Under the pieces are notes generated by a model. That model was not told the origin of the DNA and did no database searches. It saw only the letters and a program-made list of their open reading frames with translations. This document shows positions 1-9,800 of a DNA stretch of 36,823 nt, one piece after another (position 1 is the first letter of the stretch; each line of letters opens with the position of its first letter). The stretch is from Caldifarciminota bacterium (lineage in GTDB: Bacteria > Hydrothermota > Hydrothermia > B15-G9), in assembly GCA_027037615.1 (NCBI GenBank), contig JALVZN010000051.1, positions 1 through 36,823 of the forward strand, given 5' to 3'. Both the position numbers and the translations under genes were made by a program.

Positions 1-3000
1 CAGTGCTGTCACGAAGACCATCTCCATCCGTATCAAGATTCAATGCACCAGCTACCGCACCAGGCCCAACATACACCGTCTCCCAGCCATCATATCCGTC
101 AACAAGCTTATCACCATCTGTGTCATTATTGGTAGCATCTGTCTCAGTCCCATCAGTCTGACCATTGTAGTTAACATCTTCGCCAAATCCATCGACCAGA
201 TAGTCACCGTCAGTATCTCTTTCAAACAATGCGTCATCAATGGTGGTATTGCCATCGGCGCGGAAGACAGCCAAATCGGTGCCAGAAGAAGTGATCGGAG
301 CACCAAGACCAAGTTGTGTTCCATCCTGAAGGCTGTCAAGATCAGTCGAAGCAAGTGTAGGCTCTGTCACAGTCGAATATCCGCCAATATTTGAAGCGGC
401 GACAGAGTTCCAATCATCGACAACCCATGTCCAACGACCTGTATTGTTGTCGTAAGAAAGGTGGCCATAGCCAAACTCGCCAGGACGATCGCCGGCACTG
501 TAATCCAGACTTGCATCTGCATCGTCGTAACCGTCAGCAAGGCCATCATCATCCGTATCCTGATCGTTAGGATCGGTGTGAATGAACCAATCCTCAACAT
601 TGTCAGTTATACCATCGTGGTCGGTATCCTGAATATGGAGCGGATCGGGATCTATACAATCGGTATAGAAATCTCCATCGGTATCGGGATTCCTCGGGTC
701 TGTCTCAGTAGCATCAACTACACCATTATGATTAGCATCCTCAGTGCCGTCGTAGCCACATCCAGACCCATCATCATCGCCATCTGTGTCAACCATGAGA
801 GGATCTGTCCAGTGATGGAATGAGCTTGGTATAGGCGAGTTAGCGCCACGCTCAATGTTATCAGGCAAACCATCGCCATCTGTATCGTCGTTCATCGGGT
901 TGGTCCTTCTCGGCACCCAAACCGTATCGCCGGCAGCCACTTCGTCGCCATCGTAGAGGCCATCGCCGTCGCTATCCACTGAGTTGCGCAGCGTGCCCTC
1001 ATAACTTTCGATACCATCAGTCAATCCGTCGTTATCGGCGTCGTTCGGGGTATACATCGCCCACTTGAAGCCTTTACATGGGTTAAATCCAGCCTGCGGT
1101 CCGTTTATGTAGTAACCGTCCATCTCGGACAGGTCACTCATTATGTCAGCATCGGAAGATGTGGTAGGCGGAAGACCACCAAGATGGTCAGAGTTACTGG
1201 ATGCATAATACGAATCAATGTTATCCCAGATGTAAGAGAAGCTTGAACTTTCTATATGAACCCTCGTTGTATAGAAGACAATCGAATCAAGCGGTGCACC
1301 GGGGTTCGTTCCGCCAAGGGAATCTGCACTCGCCTTGAAGCCCCATTTGCCCTTCTTGGCCCACCTTGTAGCGTGAATTTCCTGATCGTCGTTAAGTCCA
1401 TCACCGTCAGAGTCAAGATCAAGAGCATTCATTATACCGTCACCATCGTAGTCGAGAGAGCCATCGACAAATGTCCAATACATCACAAAGAAGGAATCAG
1501 CATTCGTGTTGTCTATAAGCTCACTATAAGCGGAGTCAACAACTGCATGACCATCCTCTACACCATCACCATCCGTATCGACATTCCTCGGATTAGTCGC
1601 AAGGAAACCGCCCATCTTGCCGGTATAGAGACCCGACCTCGGAGTGGCTCCACTGAACAGGCATGAGGCATAACCGAGGGTAAGCTCTCCGACGGAATCG
1701 CCATCTGCGGGATTGAACTGGCCATCGCCGTTGACATCCACAAACCCGTCAACCAGCCCGTCGCCGTCCGTGTCCCTGTTGAGAGGATCGGAAGAATACC
1801 ATGCTCCATACCAGGCACTAGCAGAATCATAGCCAGCGGCCGGGTTCGGCGAATTGGGCACAGGATCAAGGTCGATCACATTGGGCATGTATTCATCGCC
1901 ATCCCACAGCCCATCGTCATCAGTGTCACGGTCATAAGGATTGGTACCTATGTAATTTTCGAGGCCAGTAGGCAGACCATCGCCATCAGGATCATCAAGA
2001 CCAACATCAGTCCATATCGGATCCCATGGATCTGCCATCGCTATACCATCGTGGTTCTGAGCGGCAACTTCCACATAGAATGTATCGGGAACGCCGTCGT
2101 TATTGTAATCCCTTATTACAGGCTCATTGAAGACCACCGCACTATCATGACTGCCATGATAGTTGCTCGAAACAACTGTCGGGTAGTAGATAGAATCGGC
2201 ATCGGGGCCTTCAAAGATAGGCAGATAATGGCCTATCCAGACGGTATCAGAACCAATAACCGCATAAGTCACGAATATGCTATCGTTATCGGTATTTGGA
2301 TTGTAGGGATCAAGGCCAAGACTAAGCTCGAGGGTATCAGAAAGACTATCGCCATCACTATCAAGCTTCGCAGGGTTGGTTCTCTGGAAACCGGTCTCAG
2401 CGAGATTCAGATCGTTTCCAGCCTCCCAGCCATCTGTTAGGCCATCCCTATCAAAATCGCTCCTGCGCGACGCAGCTATCGCTGAGTCAGCAGGCCAACC
2501 CATATCATCTTCGAAGAACTGCTTTTCGTTTGGCAGCTTATTGTCTGAATATTTCCATCCGGGATCGTAACTGCCATCAAACAACCCATCGTTATCGCTG
2601 TCAATATCTCTTGCATCCACTATGCCGTCGCCATCTGTGTCCGTCATCGTTCCACCGTCGTAAACACCATCATGATCGCTATCAATCAGATTGCTGTGCG
2701 TCGAATCATCCGACGCCTCTGTCAGATCATCAATGCCATCGGCATCTGTATCGGTAACATAAGGATTTAATCCATTCTCAAGCTCAAATTCGTCAGACAA
2801 ACCATCACCATCCGTATCAACAGCATCAGGATTCACTCGCTCAAAATACCCGGCATTAGAACCATTCGTCAAATTAAGGTCATTTCCGGCCTCCCAACCA
2901 TCCGTCAGGCCATCTACATCTGTGTCTGCCTTACGGGAATCCGTGCCAAAAGTATCCTCATTCGGCACCCTATCATCTGCATATTTCCATCCGGGATCGT

Positions 3001-4816
3001 AACTGCCATCAAACAGCCCATCGTTATCGCTATCAATATCCCTTGCATCTACTATGCCATCGCTATCTGTGTCCGTCATCGTTCCACCGTCGTAAACACC
3101 ATCATGATCGCTATCAGTCAGATTGCTGTGTGTCGAATCATCCGACGCCTCTGTCAGATCGTCAATGCCATCACCATCTGTGTCCGTCGACAGAGGATTC
3201 AGCCCATTCTCAAGCTCAAATTTGTCGGACAGACTATCGCCATCTGTATCAACAGCATCAGGATTAACTCGCTCAAAATCCCCGGCATTGGAACCATTCG
3301 TCAAATTAAGGTCATTTCCGGCCTCCCAACCATCCGTCAGGCCATCTACATCTGTGTCCGACTTACGGAAATTGGTATGGAATGTATTTTCATTCGGCTT
3401 CTCGTTGTCAGCGTATGTCCATCCGGGATCGTAATCTCCATCAAACAAGCCATCATTATCGCTGTCCAGATCCCTTGCATCGGGCAAACTGTCGCCATCA
3501 GCATCACTCGGGCCAATGGAATCAATAACAAGGTATGCATCATGGCCTGATGCAGTTACGACAACCACATTAGAATCATTATCGAGTTTAACCTCAACAG
3601 AATCAGGAATACCATCGCCATCCGTATCGTTGTTGTTGTAATTAAGCCTATATTTAATCTCGCTTTCATCCACAACACCGTCACCCGTTCCGCCATCATT
3701 ATCGGTATATCCATATGCGCTTGTGTGGAAGAAATTTTCCTCTGAGCCGTCCGCCAGACCATCTCCATCCGAATCCATATCGCGGAAATTGGGAACGCTG
3801 TCACTATCTGTATCATCCGTCTTCTCATAGCCTTTAGGAGCGTAGCTGCTACTATCGCCATCCACGATGCCATCGTTATCAGCATCCGGATCGAGCGCAT
3901 CGATAACTCCGTCTTTGTCAACATCCGTGGCGGCAAGGAATCCGGTGACGGTATCAACATACATCGTACCATTCCACTGCATGGTTGAGGCGCCGCCGGA
4001 AGCAACAGTTCCCGCCAAAATAGCAGCATCATCGGCACACTCAGTGGCATCATCGATTCCATCACCGTCGCTATCCGTCGTATCCGGGTTAAGACCGAGT
4101 TTTATCTCAAGTTCATCGCTAAGTTTATCGCCATCTGTATCCGCTTTTTTAGGATCAACATTCCATTTTGCATAAGTGTAAACCTCTTCTCCGTCCCCTA
4201 AACCATCTCCATCTGTATCTGCATTATAAGGATCTGTACCGGTTCCCCCAGCTCCATACTCATATTTGTAATTTCCGCCACCATTGTTAAAGGTAAACCT
4301 AACCCCGCTGGCGCTGCGCACATCGTAGCCGTAGTAATGACCGTCAAGCAAACCGTCGTTATCGGAGTCTATATCGAGAGGATTAGGGATACCATCACCA
4401 TCGGCATCATTTGGAGTTGCTGTTGTAACGGTTCCTGTGAAAGCTGTATCGCCCATCCACTCAGCATTGTCTCTTATACCATCGCCGTCAGTATCAGGGT
4501 TTCTTGGATCGGTTTCATTTCTATCTATAACACCGTTCTTATTTGCATCCTCGAGTGTATCAGGAACACCGTCATTATCAAAGTCACCCTGCGGATGTGC
4601 GACCGACGGTGTGTAAGGTGTCCCATCGGGATTCACCAGGCCAAGCATTATATCCTTGTCATCAGACAATCCATTTCCGTTAGTGTCAGGGATTTTTACC
4701 TGGGCAGCCGCCTGCCCTATCCATAGAACTCCCAAGAGTCCTGCAACCAGGAAGAGCCTCCACAGACTCTTCTTCCTCCTATCTGGGGCTCTGCTGCCAC
4801 CACCACCTTTTGACAT
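1..4816 (-). CDS. Giant secreted thrombospondin type 3 (calcium-binding) repeat protein, 5' part; continues past the window edge
   Basis: The minus frame from the ATG at 4816-4814 stays open to position 1, giving about 1605 residues without a stop. The start has a strong Shine-Dalgarno sequence (AAGGAGGT, 6 nt spacing). Residues 1-38 form a signal peptide: a basic stretch (DRRKK), a hydrophobic core (LFLVAGLLGVLWIG) and an AAA cleavage site. The mature protein begins at once with DTNGNGLSDD and then carries dozens of Asp-rich loops of the type DTDGDGIPD, DSDNDGLFDG and DADNDGIVDG. These are the signature of thrombospondin type 3 / EF-hand-like repeats, which bind calcium and form extended extracellular rods. 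Larger 144-residue units repeat in tandem. The C-terminus is outside the window, so a sorting domain there cannot be checked. Surface, adhesion or cell-envelope scaffolding is the likely role. The repeat class is certain and the function is inferred. Confidence 0.93.
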   Translation of the reverse strand, partial: MSKGGGGSRAPDRRKKSLWRLFLVAGLLGVLWIGQAAAQVKIPDTNGNGLSDDKDIMLGLVNPDGTPYTPSVAHPQGDFDNDGVPDTLEDANKNGVIDRNETDPRNPDTDGDGIRDNAEWMGDTAFTGTVTTATPNDADGDGIPNPLDIDSDNDGLLDGHYYGYDVRSASGVRFTFNNGGGNYKYEYGAGGTGTDPYNADTDGDGLGDGEEVYTYAKWNVDPKKADTDGDKLSDELEIKLGLNPDTTDSDGDGIDDATECADDAAILAGTVASGGASTMQWNGTMYVDTVTGFLAATDVDKDGVIDALDPDADNDGIVDGDSSSYAPKGYEKTDDTDSDSVPNFRDMDSDGDGLADGSEENFFHTSAYGYTDNDGGTGDGVVDESEIKYRLNYNNNDTDGDGIPDSVEVKLDNDSNVVVVTASGHDAYLVIDSIGPSDADGDSLPDARDLDSDNDGLFDGDYDPGWTYADNEKPNENTFHTNFRKSDTDVDGLTDGWEAGNDLNLTNGSNAGDFERVNPDAVDTDGDSLSDKFELENGLNPLSTDTDGDGIDDLTEASDDSTHSNLTDSDHDGVYDGGTMTDTDSDGIVDARDIDSDNDGLFDGSYDPGWKYADDRVPNEDTFGTDSRKADTDVDGLTDGWEAGNDLNLTNGSNAGYFERVNPDAVDTDGDGLSDEFELENGLNPYVTDTDADGIDDLTEASDDSTHSNLIDSDHDGVYDGGTMTDTDGDGIVDARDIDSDNDGLFDGSYDPGWKYSDNKLPNEKQFFEDDMGWPADSAIAASRRSDFDRDGLTDGWEAGNDLNLAETGFQRTNPAKLDSDGDSLSDTLELSLGLDPYNPNTDNDSIFVTYAVIGSDTVWIGHYLPIFEGPDADSIYYPTVVSSNYHGSHDSAVVFNEPVIRDYNNDGVPDTFYVEVAAQNHDGIAMADPWDPIWTDVGLDDPDGDGLPTGLENYIGTNPYDRDTDDDGLWDGDEYMPNVIDLDPVPNSPNPAAGYDSASAWYGAWYSSDPLNRDTDGDGLVDGFVDVNGDGQFNPADGDSVGELTLGYASCLFSGATPRSGLYTGKMGGFLATNPRNVDTDGDGVEDGHAVVDSAYSELIDNTNADSFFVMYWTFVDGSLDYDGDGIMNALDLDSDGDGLNDDQEIHATRWAKKGKWGFKASADSLGGTNPGAPLDSIVFYTTRVHIESSSFSYIWDNIDSYYASSNSDHLGGLPPTTSSDADIMSDLSEMDGYYINGPQAGFNPCKGFKWAMYTPNDADNDGLTDGIESYEGTLRNSVDSDGDGLYDGDEVAAGDTVWVPRRTNPMNDDTDGDGLPDNIERGANSPIPSSFHHWTDPLMVDTDGDDDGSGCGYDGTEDANHNGVVDATETDPRNPDTDGDFYTDCIDPDPLHIQDTDHDGITDNVEDWFIHTDPNDQDTDDDGLADGYDDADASLDYSAGDRPGEFGYGHLSYDNNTGRWTWVVDDWNSVAASNIGGYSTVTEPTLASTDLDSLQDGTQLGLGAPITSSGTDLAVFRADGNTTIDDALFERDTDGDYLVDGFGEDVNYNGQTDGTETDATNNDTDGDKLVDGYDGWETVYVGPGAVAGALNLDTDGDGLRDST
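2557..3420 (-). repeat. Tandem 432-bp (144-codon) repeat units inside the TSP3-repeat gene
   Basis: The anchor atccgggatcgtaa recurs at 2557, 2989 and 3421, exactly 432 bp apart each time, and tttccggcctcccaacc recurs at 2883 and 3315, also 432 bp apart. Two full units (2557-2988 and 2989-3420) are flanked by partial units: similarity continues to about 3500 on one side and to about 2410 on the other, where the same anchor is offset by 468 bp. Each unit encodes the same order of motifs: DIDSDNDGLFDG, a WKYAD-type segment, a DGLTDGWEAGNDLNL segment, a VNPDAVDTDGDGLSDEFELE segment, then DGIDDLTEASDDSTHSN. The near-identity at nucleotide level implies recent duplication or gene conversion. Confidence 0.9.
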
Positions 4817-4961
4817 GCAACTACCTCCTTGTTCTCTCAATAATTGTTTTACTATGGCTCCAGCCACTTCCATTGCAAACCTCCATTTTTTTTCTGCCCG
4901 CAGTCATTGTTTATCCGCCATTGACATACATTTAGTAAAATCTCGGATATTCAGTTTTTCT

Positions 4962-4991
4962 ATTATTAAGGCTGTTTTTCAACAGTGTCAA
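4962..4991 (-). promoter_or_regulatory. Sigma-70-type promoter for the TSP3-repeat gene
   Basis: On the minus strand TTGACA (4991-4986) is followed after 18 nt by AATAAT (4967-4962). The -35 matches the consensus fully and the -10 at five of six positions. It leaves an untranslated leader of roughly 140 nt before the ATG at 4816. The spacer contains a small inverted repeat (CTGTT-GAAAA-AACAG). The rest of 4817-5033 shows no gene. Confidence 0.55.
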
Positions 4992-5033
4992 GTCAAATAG
5001 GCACATACACAATGGCACTCAACACATATAATT

Positions 5034-5615
5034 TCAGCCATTTTCAGCAAATTCTGCTTCCACCATCTCAAGGACTATATGGCCAATCATCTCATGCGAT
5101 TCCTGTATCCTCGCAGTGTCCCTGGACGGCACATGAATTACAAGGTCACAAAGCTCTTCCACTTCGATCTCACGCTCTCCGGTGAGATAAATCACCCTCA
5201 ACCCTTTATCGACAGCCGCTCTCACAGCACGATTCACATTTGGCGATCTACCTGAGGTGGATATAGCAACGAGGACATCTCCCTCCACACCATAAGCCTC
5301 CACCTGCCTCGCAAAAACATTCTCATACCCATAATCGTTCGAGGTCGCCGTCACGATCGAAGGATCGGAAGAAAGCGCTATCGCCGGTATCGCAGCCCTC
5401 TCCCTCTTGAACCTTACAACAAGCTCAGCTGCAAAGTGTTGGGCATCAGCAGCGCTTCCACCATTCCCGCAAAAAAGCACCTTGTGACCGCTTTTTACTG
5501 CATCAAAAATGATCTCCGACGCCTTTACAAGATCGTCGGGATTAAGTTTCTTCTTTACTTCTATGGATTCGTTGATTCGAGCTATTACAAGCTCTCTCCT
5601 GGTTTCTTTGTCCAT
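5034..5615 (-). CDS. gmhA: D-sedoheptulose 7-phosphate isomerase (phosphoheptose isomerase), SIS domain
   Basis: This 193-residue protein has the length and layout of GmhA, which converts sedoheptulose 7-phosphate to D-glycero-D-manno-heptose 7-phosphate in the cytoplasm, the first step of ADP-heptose synthesis for lipopolysaccharide. A short helical N-terminus is followed by the SIS phosphosugar motif GNGGSAADAQHFAAELV (about residues 50-66), the second loop STSGRSPNV, and the C-terminal RIQESHEMIGH segment, which holds the conserved Gln/His metal ligands. The start is set by GGAGGAG upstream, and the ATG overlaps the tatD stop by one base (TAATG), so the two are translationally coupled. It is the last gene of the long minus-strand array. 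Other SIS-domain isomerases are possible but less likely given the loop match. The truncated GT9 gene at 29968 supports heptose use by this organism. Confidence 0.92.
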   Translation of the reverse strand: MDKETRRELVIARINESIEVKKKLNPDDLVKASEIIFDAVKSGHKVLFCGNGGSAADAQHFAAELVVRFKRERAAIPAIALSSDPSIVTATSNDYGYENVFARQVEAYGVEGDVLVAISTSGRSPNVNRAVRAAVDKGLRVIYLTGEREIEVEELCDLVIHVPSRDTARIQESHEMIGHIVLEMVEAEFAENG

Positions 5616-6406
5616 TATGCTCCTCCATCGTGAATCTTGAAAACTTCAACTGCGTTTGAGTATGTGATTCTGGCCATGCTCTCCACATCAACACCTCTCA
5701 ATTCTGCAACTTTAGTTAGCGTATAAACCACAAAAGAAGGCTCATTCCTTTTGCCTCTAAATGGGACAGGGGTGAGATAAGGGGCATCGGTTTCAACAAG
5801 CAACCTGTCATCGGGAACGGCCATGACGACATCGAGGATTTTCCCTGCCTTTTTGAAAGTGACATTGCCTGCAAAAGATATCCAGAAACCCAATTTGAGC
5901 GCCTCAGTGGCCTCATCAACTCCTCCACTAAAACAATGAAAGACCCCTTTGACATCTCCTGAATAGTCCCTGAGGACATCAAAAACATCATCAAAGGCGT
6001 CGCGCACATGGACGATTATCGGGAGTTCATGTTCAATGGCAAGTTCGATCTGAGACCTAAACGCACGATGCTGCGATTCGCGGGATGAGTAATTTCTATA
6101 AAAATCCATGCCTATCTCACCGATGGCCACGATGTATGACCGATCACCGGACAATAGAAAGCTATTGAGGACATTGAGCTTCTCCTGAGCGAAACTGTCA
6201 GCTTCGTGAGGATGAACCCCGACGGCGGCGTAAACAGTATCGGGGAACCCTTTTGCAAGTTCGATGGCAGCCACGGAATCATGAATATCCGTTCCCGGAA
6301 CGACAATCTTAGAAACTCCATTGTCCTTTGCCCTGAAAACAACAGCGTCCACATCATCCTTAAACTTCGTATCGTTTAAATGGGCGTGGGTATCAAAAAT
6401 CTGCAT
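5615..6406 (-). CDS. tatD: TatD-family metal-dependent hydrolase/DNase
   Basis: The 263-residue protein is a full-length TatD-family TIM-barrel hydrolase. All expected metal-site motifs are present in order: DTHAHL at the N-terminus (His7 and His9), GEIGMDFYR with the bridging Glu, HVRDAF, HCFSG and the C-terminal TDAPYL aspartate. Family members act as 3'-5' exonucleases or D-aminoacyl-tRNA deacylases in the cytoplasm, and the substrate of this one cannot be told from sequence. It starts 11 nt after the bactofilin gene and ends overlapping the gmhA start, so it sits inside one transcript. No clear Shine-Dalgarno sequence precedes its ATG, which suggests coupling to the upstream gene. Confidence 0.93.
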   Translation of the reverse strand: MQIFDTHAHLNDTKFKDDVDAVVFRAKDNGVSKIVVPGTDIHDSVAAIELAKGFPDTVYAAVGVHPHEADSFAQEKLNVLNSFLLSGDRSYIVAIGEIGMDFYRNYSSRESQHRAFRSQIELAIEHELPIIVHVRDAFDDVFDVLRDYSGDVKGVFHCFSGGVDEATEALKLGFWISFAGNVTFKKAGKILDVVMAVPDDRLLVETDAPYLTPVPFRGKRNEPSFVVYTLTKVAELRGVDVESMARITYSNAVEVFKIHDGGA

Positions 6407-6417
6407 TTCAGGCGAAA

Positions 6418-6789
6418 TTATTTAGATGGCTGAGCTGATTTTCCGGGCGCAGTCTCACTCATCGTGCATGTCCCATCAAATATGACCCCATCCTCGACAA
6501 TGAGGCCCTTGCAGTAAAGGTCACCTTTAAATCTTGCACCGGACTGGAATTCGACCTTCTGAGCGATTACCATTTTGCCCTGTATGTGCCCACCTATCTT
6601 CGCATTTTGAGCAAAAATCTCGCCTTCTATCATGCCCGTTTTGCCCACAACGAGCGTCCCCTCGATCTTTATGTTGCCTTTAAATTTACCATCGATGCGG
6701 GTTCCACCTTTCACTTCTATGGTTCCCTCAAATACACCACCCTCACCGACAATCGTATCCATTTTTTCATAAGCTTCTTTTCCCTTCAT
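6418..6789 (-). CDS. Bactofilin (polymer-forming cytoskeletal protein, DUF583)
   Basis: This 123-residue protein has a short charged N-terminal tail, then a core of regularly spaced Gly and hydrophobic residues typical of the right-handed beta-helix of bactofilins: GEGGVFEGTIEVKGG, IDGKFKGNIKIEG, GKTGMIEGEI and GARFKGDLYCKG, with a short C-terminal tail. Bactofilins polymerise without nucleotides on the inner face of the membrane and organise cell shape, stalks or envelope enzymes. The stop codon of the PorU gene lies inside the Shine-Dalgarno region (AGGAGGT) of this gene, 14 nt before its ATG, so the two are tightly linked. Assignment is by pattern and length and is quite secure. Its specific client is unknown. 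Confidence 0.9.
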   Translation of the reverse strand: MKGKEAYEKMDTIVGEGGVFEGTIEVKGGTRIDGKFKGNIKIEGTLVVGKTGMIEGEIFAQNAKIGGHIQGKMVIAQKVEFQSGARFKGDLYCKGLIVEDGVIFDGTCTMSETAPGKSAQPSK

Positions 6790-6803
6790 GACTTCATTAC
6801 CTC

Positions 6804-9800
6804 CTATTTTGCTATTGCAAATCGCTGAACATATGATTTACGCACACCATTGGCTTCACTCTCAATTGTTACAAAGTATAAGCCATTGGACGGCATTTCT
6901 CCATCCAGATCATAGCCGTTCCAGACAATTTCGTTGTAGCCGGCGGACAGCAACCGCTCGCCGCTGTCCCATATTTTTCTACCGCCAAGCGTCCAGATCT
7001 TCACTTCTACAAGCGCAGAAATGGAGAGGCGGAAACTTATGATTACATTTCCATCAGAGGTAATGGGATTGGGGTACACGAGCAAATCGCTGATGGCTAA
7101 TCTGTCTTCGCCCGTAACATAGAAATTCCACACTCTGGAATATGGATTTTCATAAATATCGTATTCCCTTATGGTTAAACTCTGTTGCCCCTCTTCACCA
7201 AAATTAAGGGTGTAGTAGGCTGAGCCAGATGTGTCGCTGTCCATATCGTATTCAAACAGCTGAGTAAGGTCAACAGGATTTGGGTTCAAGCTATACCAGA
7301 GGCTCAGTCCCGGTTCGTTCGGCCTGACAGCACGGGACAGATTTATGCCAAGATCGTCCACAACTTTAATTTCAACGGGGATGTTGTTCCTTACGGTATC
7401 CCCATCAGCCAATTTTCTTCCTTTATATAACAGCTCGATAGAGGCGCCCATCGTATCTATTATGATCCTGTTTTCACGGATGATAACCCTATTGTCGGCA
7501 TTGCCTGCCGATCCCCACACCGATGCGGGATTGTAGATTATCAGATTGGCCTGTGTGCCGGTGTCCACGCTGACAGGTACCCAGAACGCTCCATGTGCGG
7601 AATCCCCTTCAAAACTGGCTTTTCCGACGAAAAACGGGGCAGGCGGTTTGGTATAGTGTATAACTGTGACGCCGTCAGGAGAATGGTATGTGATGTTTTT
7701 CCTCGTGCCGAGAGCGTTCACATAGAGGAACCTGCTTGATGAATTGGTAAGGCCATGCGCTGACCATGCACTCCTTCGGCCACGCTGAAGCGTGTCGTCG
7801 GCCGTAACATCTAACTCTGGATACACGAACGAGTAAGGGGTCGCTGGATCACCGAACAGAACGAAATAAAAGCCTCGAGAGTTGATTATCCCATGCGTCA
7901 GGAGTTCGCCAAAAGGATGTGGGAGGCTGTCAGTCCTGAGCACGCTCACCATGCCCTCGAAAACACGCATATTGGTAGAATGGAACTCCCCGACGGTAGA
8001 GGAAACAGCTGCGATGGCACCGCCCGGCCTGAGCGTCCAATCCTCGGTTATGGATCTCGGATATTTTATCCTGTCAAATCCGCCAACTTTACAGGAAGCC
8101 ACAAATACAAATGGGTTCTTTCTGCCCGCATTTATCTTTCCGGCATCTCTCTGCAAATCAAAGAGTTTCTCGTGTGACAGCTGAGCAGGATGGCCATGTA
8201 TGAATATCACAACCATCGACGCCCCTCTGTTGAACTCGCTTATGAAGGCCTCAGATGCTCCAAGCCTCACTCTCGGCGCTGGACGCGGAAATTCGATCTC
8301 GTAAACATGGGAAACATCCATCGTATGCGGTATCCAGTAGTTGTAAATCATGTTTATGTAATACATGTGCTGCGTGTCACCACCTATGTTCTGGTTCTCG
8401 CCATATTCGTCGTCGGCGACAAGCAGCACCCTATCCCTCCACAATCCAGTGGCGTCGCCGGACTCGTAAACCCGAACCTTCTGGAGGTAATCGCTCAGCT
8501 CGCTCCTGTATCTGATAGGTATCCTACCGATGAATATGTCAGGGTAATCGTCTCCGTTCATATCGGCGTAGAAGATGTCAAGCGCACCGAGCTGGGATTC
8601 TATGTTGAGCAGATAAAAAGGCTCATAAGGAGGCACAAAGTTGCCGAATGTCGTGGTATAACCTTTGTAATCATAGTGGCCGTCACCGACAAGCGTCAGG
8701 TAAAGCAGAGAATCGTCGTTATCGTAAACATATCTGACGAAATTCCGTATTGCGACAGGGTCTTTGATGCCAAAACCGAACTCGTCGAAGATATTTTCAG
8801 TTGTCACCGTCAATATGCTGCCGCTCCCGACCTCCCAATGCCCATCCGAGGTCGGCAACATGATGTGATCCCTGCGCCAGTTAGCGTATCTGGAAAAAAC
8901 GCCCTTGAAAACGGAAGGAACAACGGCGAGGTAGCGAACCCCGTTCACATCCTGCTCCCTGAGATGTGATGGGAAATAGAGCCGCATGTAGGCCGGCTTT
9001 TTGGTAGATGATTCAAGGTAAAAGACATCACCTGCGTCAACGGTGGCTCCAAACCGTCCATTTGACACAGCGAAAACGGACGGAGCAACGCCGTTTGAAA
9101 CCTTCCACGCCCTCACAACAGATTGATGGACAGACAGCTCAACATCACCATGAGCCGACTCAAAGAAGATCGAGGTGTCGGCCTGAGCCGATGTCGTGGC
9201 CGTGTATTTGATGTTGAAATAGTCAAGGAACACATAATCGCTCCGACTCCGCCACAGCGTATCGAATTCCGACGGGTAGATGACAAGCGTCAGCTCGTTG
9301 GAAGCTCGAAGGTGATGGTAGTCAACCACAACCTTCTTAGACATGAGGCCACTCAGTGATGTCGTAGCAATCGAATCCCCGTTGAGGATAACATCGACAT
9401 ATCTCATCTGGTATTTGTCTCCGCCGATAAGCTGAATCTCAAATGTGCCGTTTGAATCAGCAACACCGCTCAGGTTGAAGCGAAAACTCATTGACGCCGT
9501 CCTGCTACCAGCATCCCGCTGTATCATCTCGCCAATCCACCATAACCCTTTCTGAGCGATGTTAAATAGCTCCTGCTCATGGCGATAAAACCTTGTGCAT
9601 GTGGTGAGCTGACTTCCACTCACCCCCTGTGAAGGCCTCAATATCAGCCCTTCGCCCGGCCGTGCATACAGGCCAAGCCAGTAAAAATTCGTGTCTGAAT
9701 ACGGATGGTTGAAATAATCGTATTCCTCACCGTTCCAAATATACCTCTGCATCGGAATTCCGTAGAAAAGCAGCCTGTCACCAGGGCCGAACACGCCATC

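Noticed and set aside
461-823. Plus-strand open frames within 1-4800
   Set aside because: They are antisense shadows of the TSP3-repeat gene. Its Asp-rich codons read as Ile/Val/Ser-rich frames on the other strand, and none has a start signal.
3556-4065. Minus-strand 169-codon frame
   Set aside because: It lies one base out of register with the TSP3-repeat frame and is a by-product of the repeated GAT/GGT codons.
1-4816. Possible CRISPR or short tandem DNA repeat array
   Set aside because: The recurring ccatcaccatctgtatc-like words are codons for Asp-rich protein repeats. Spacing is irregular and the frame is preserved throughout.
8190-8969. Plus-strand 259-codon frame
   Set aside because: It is antisense to the catalytic domain of the PorU-like gene, which shows clear family motifs. 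The plus frame matches nothing.
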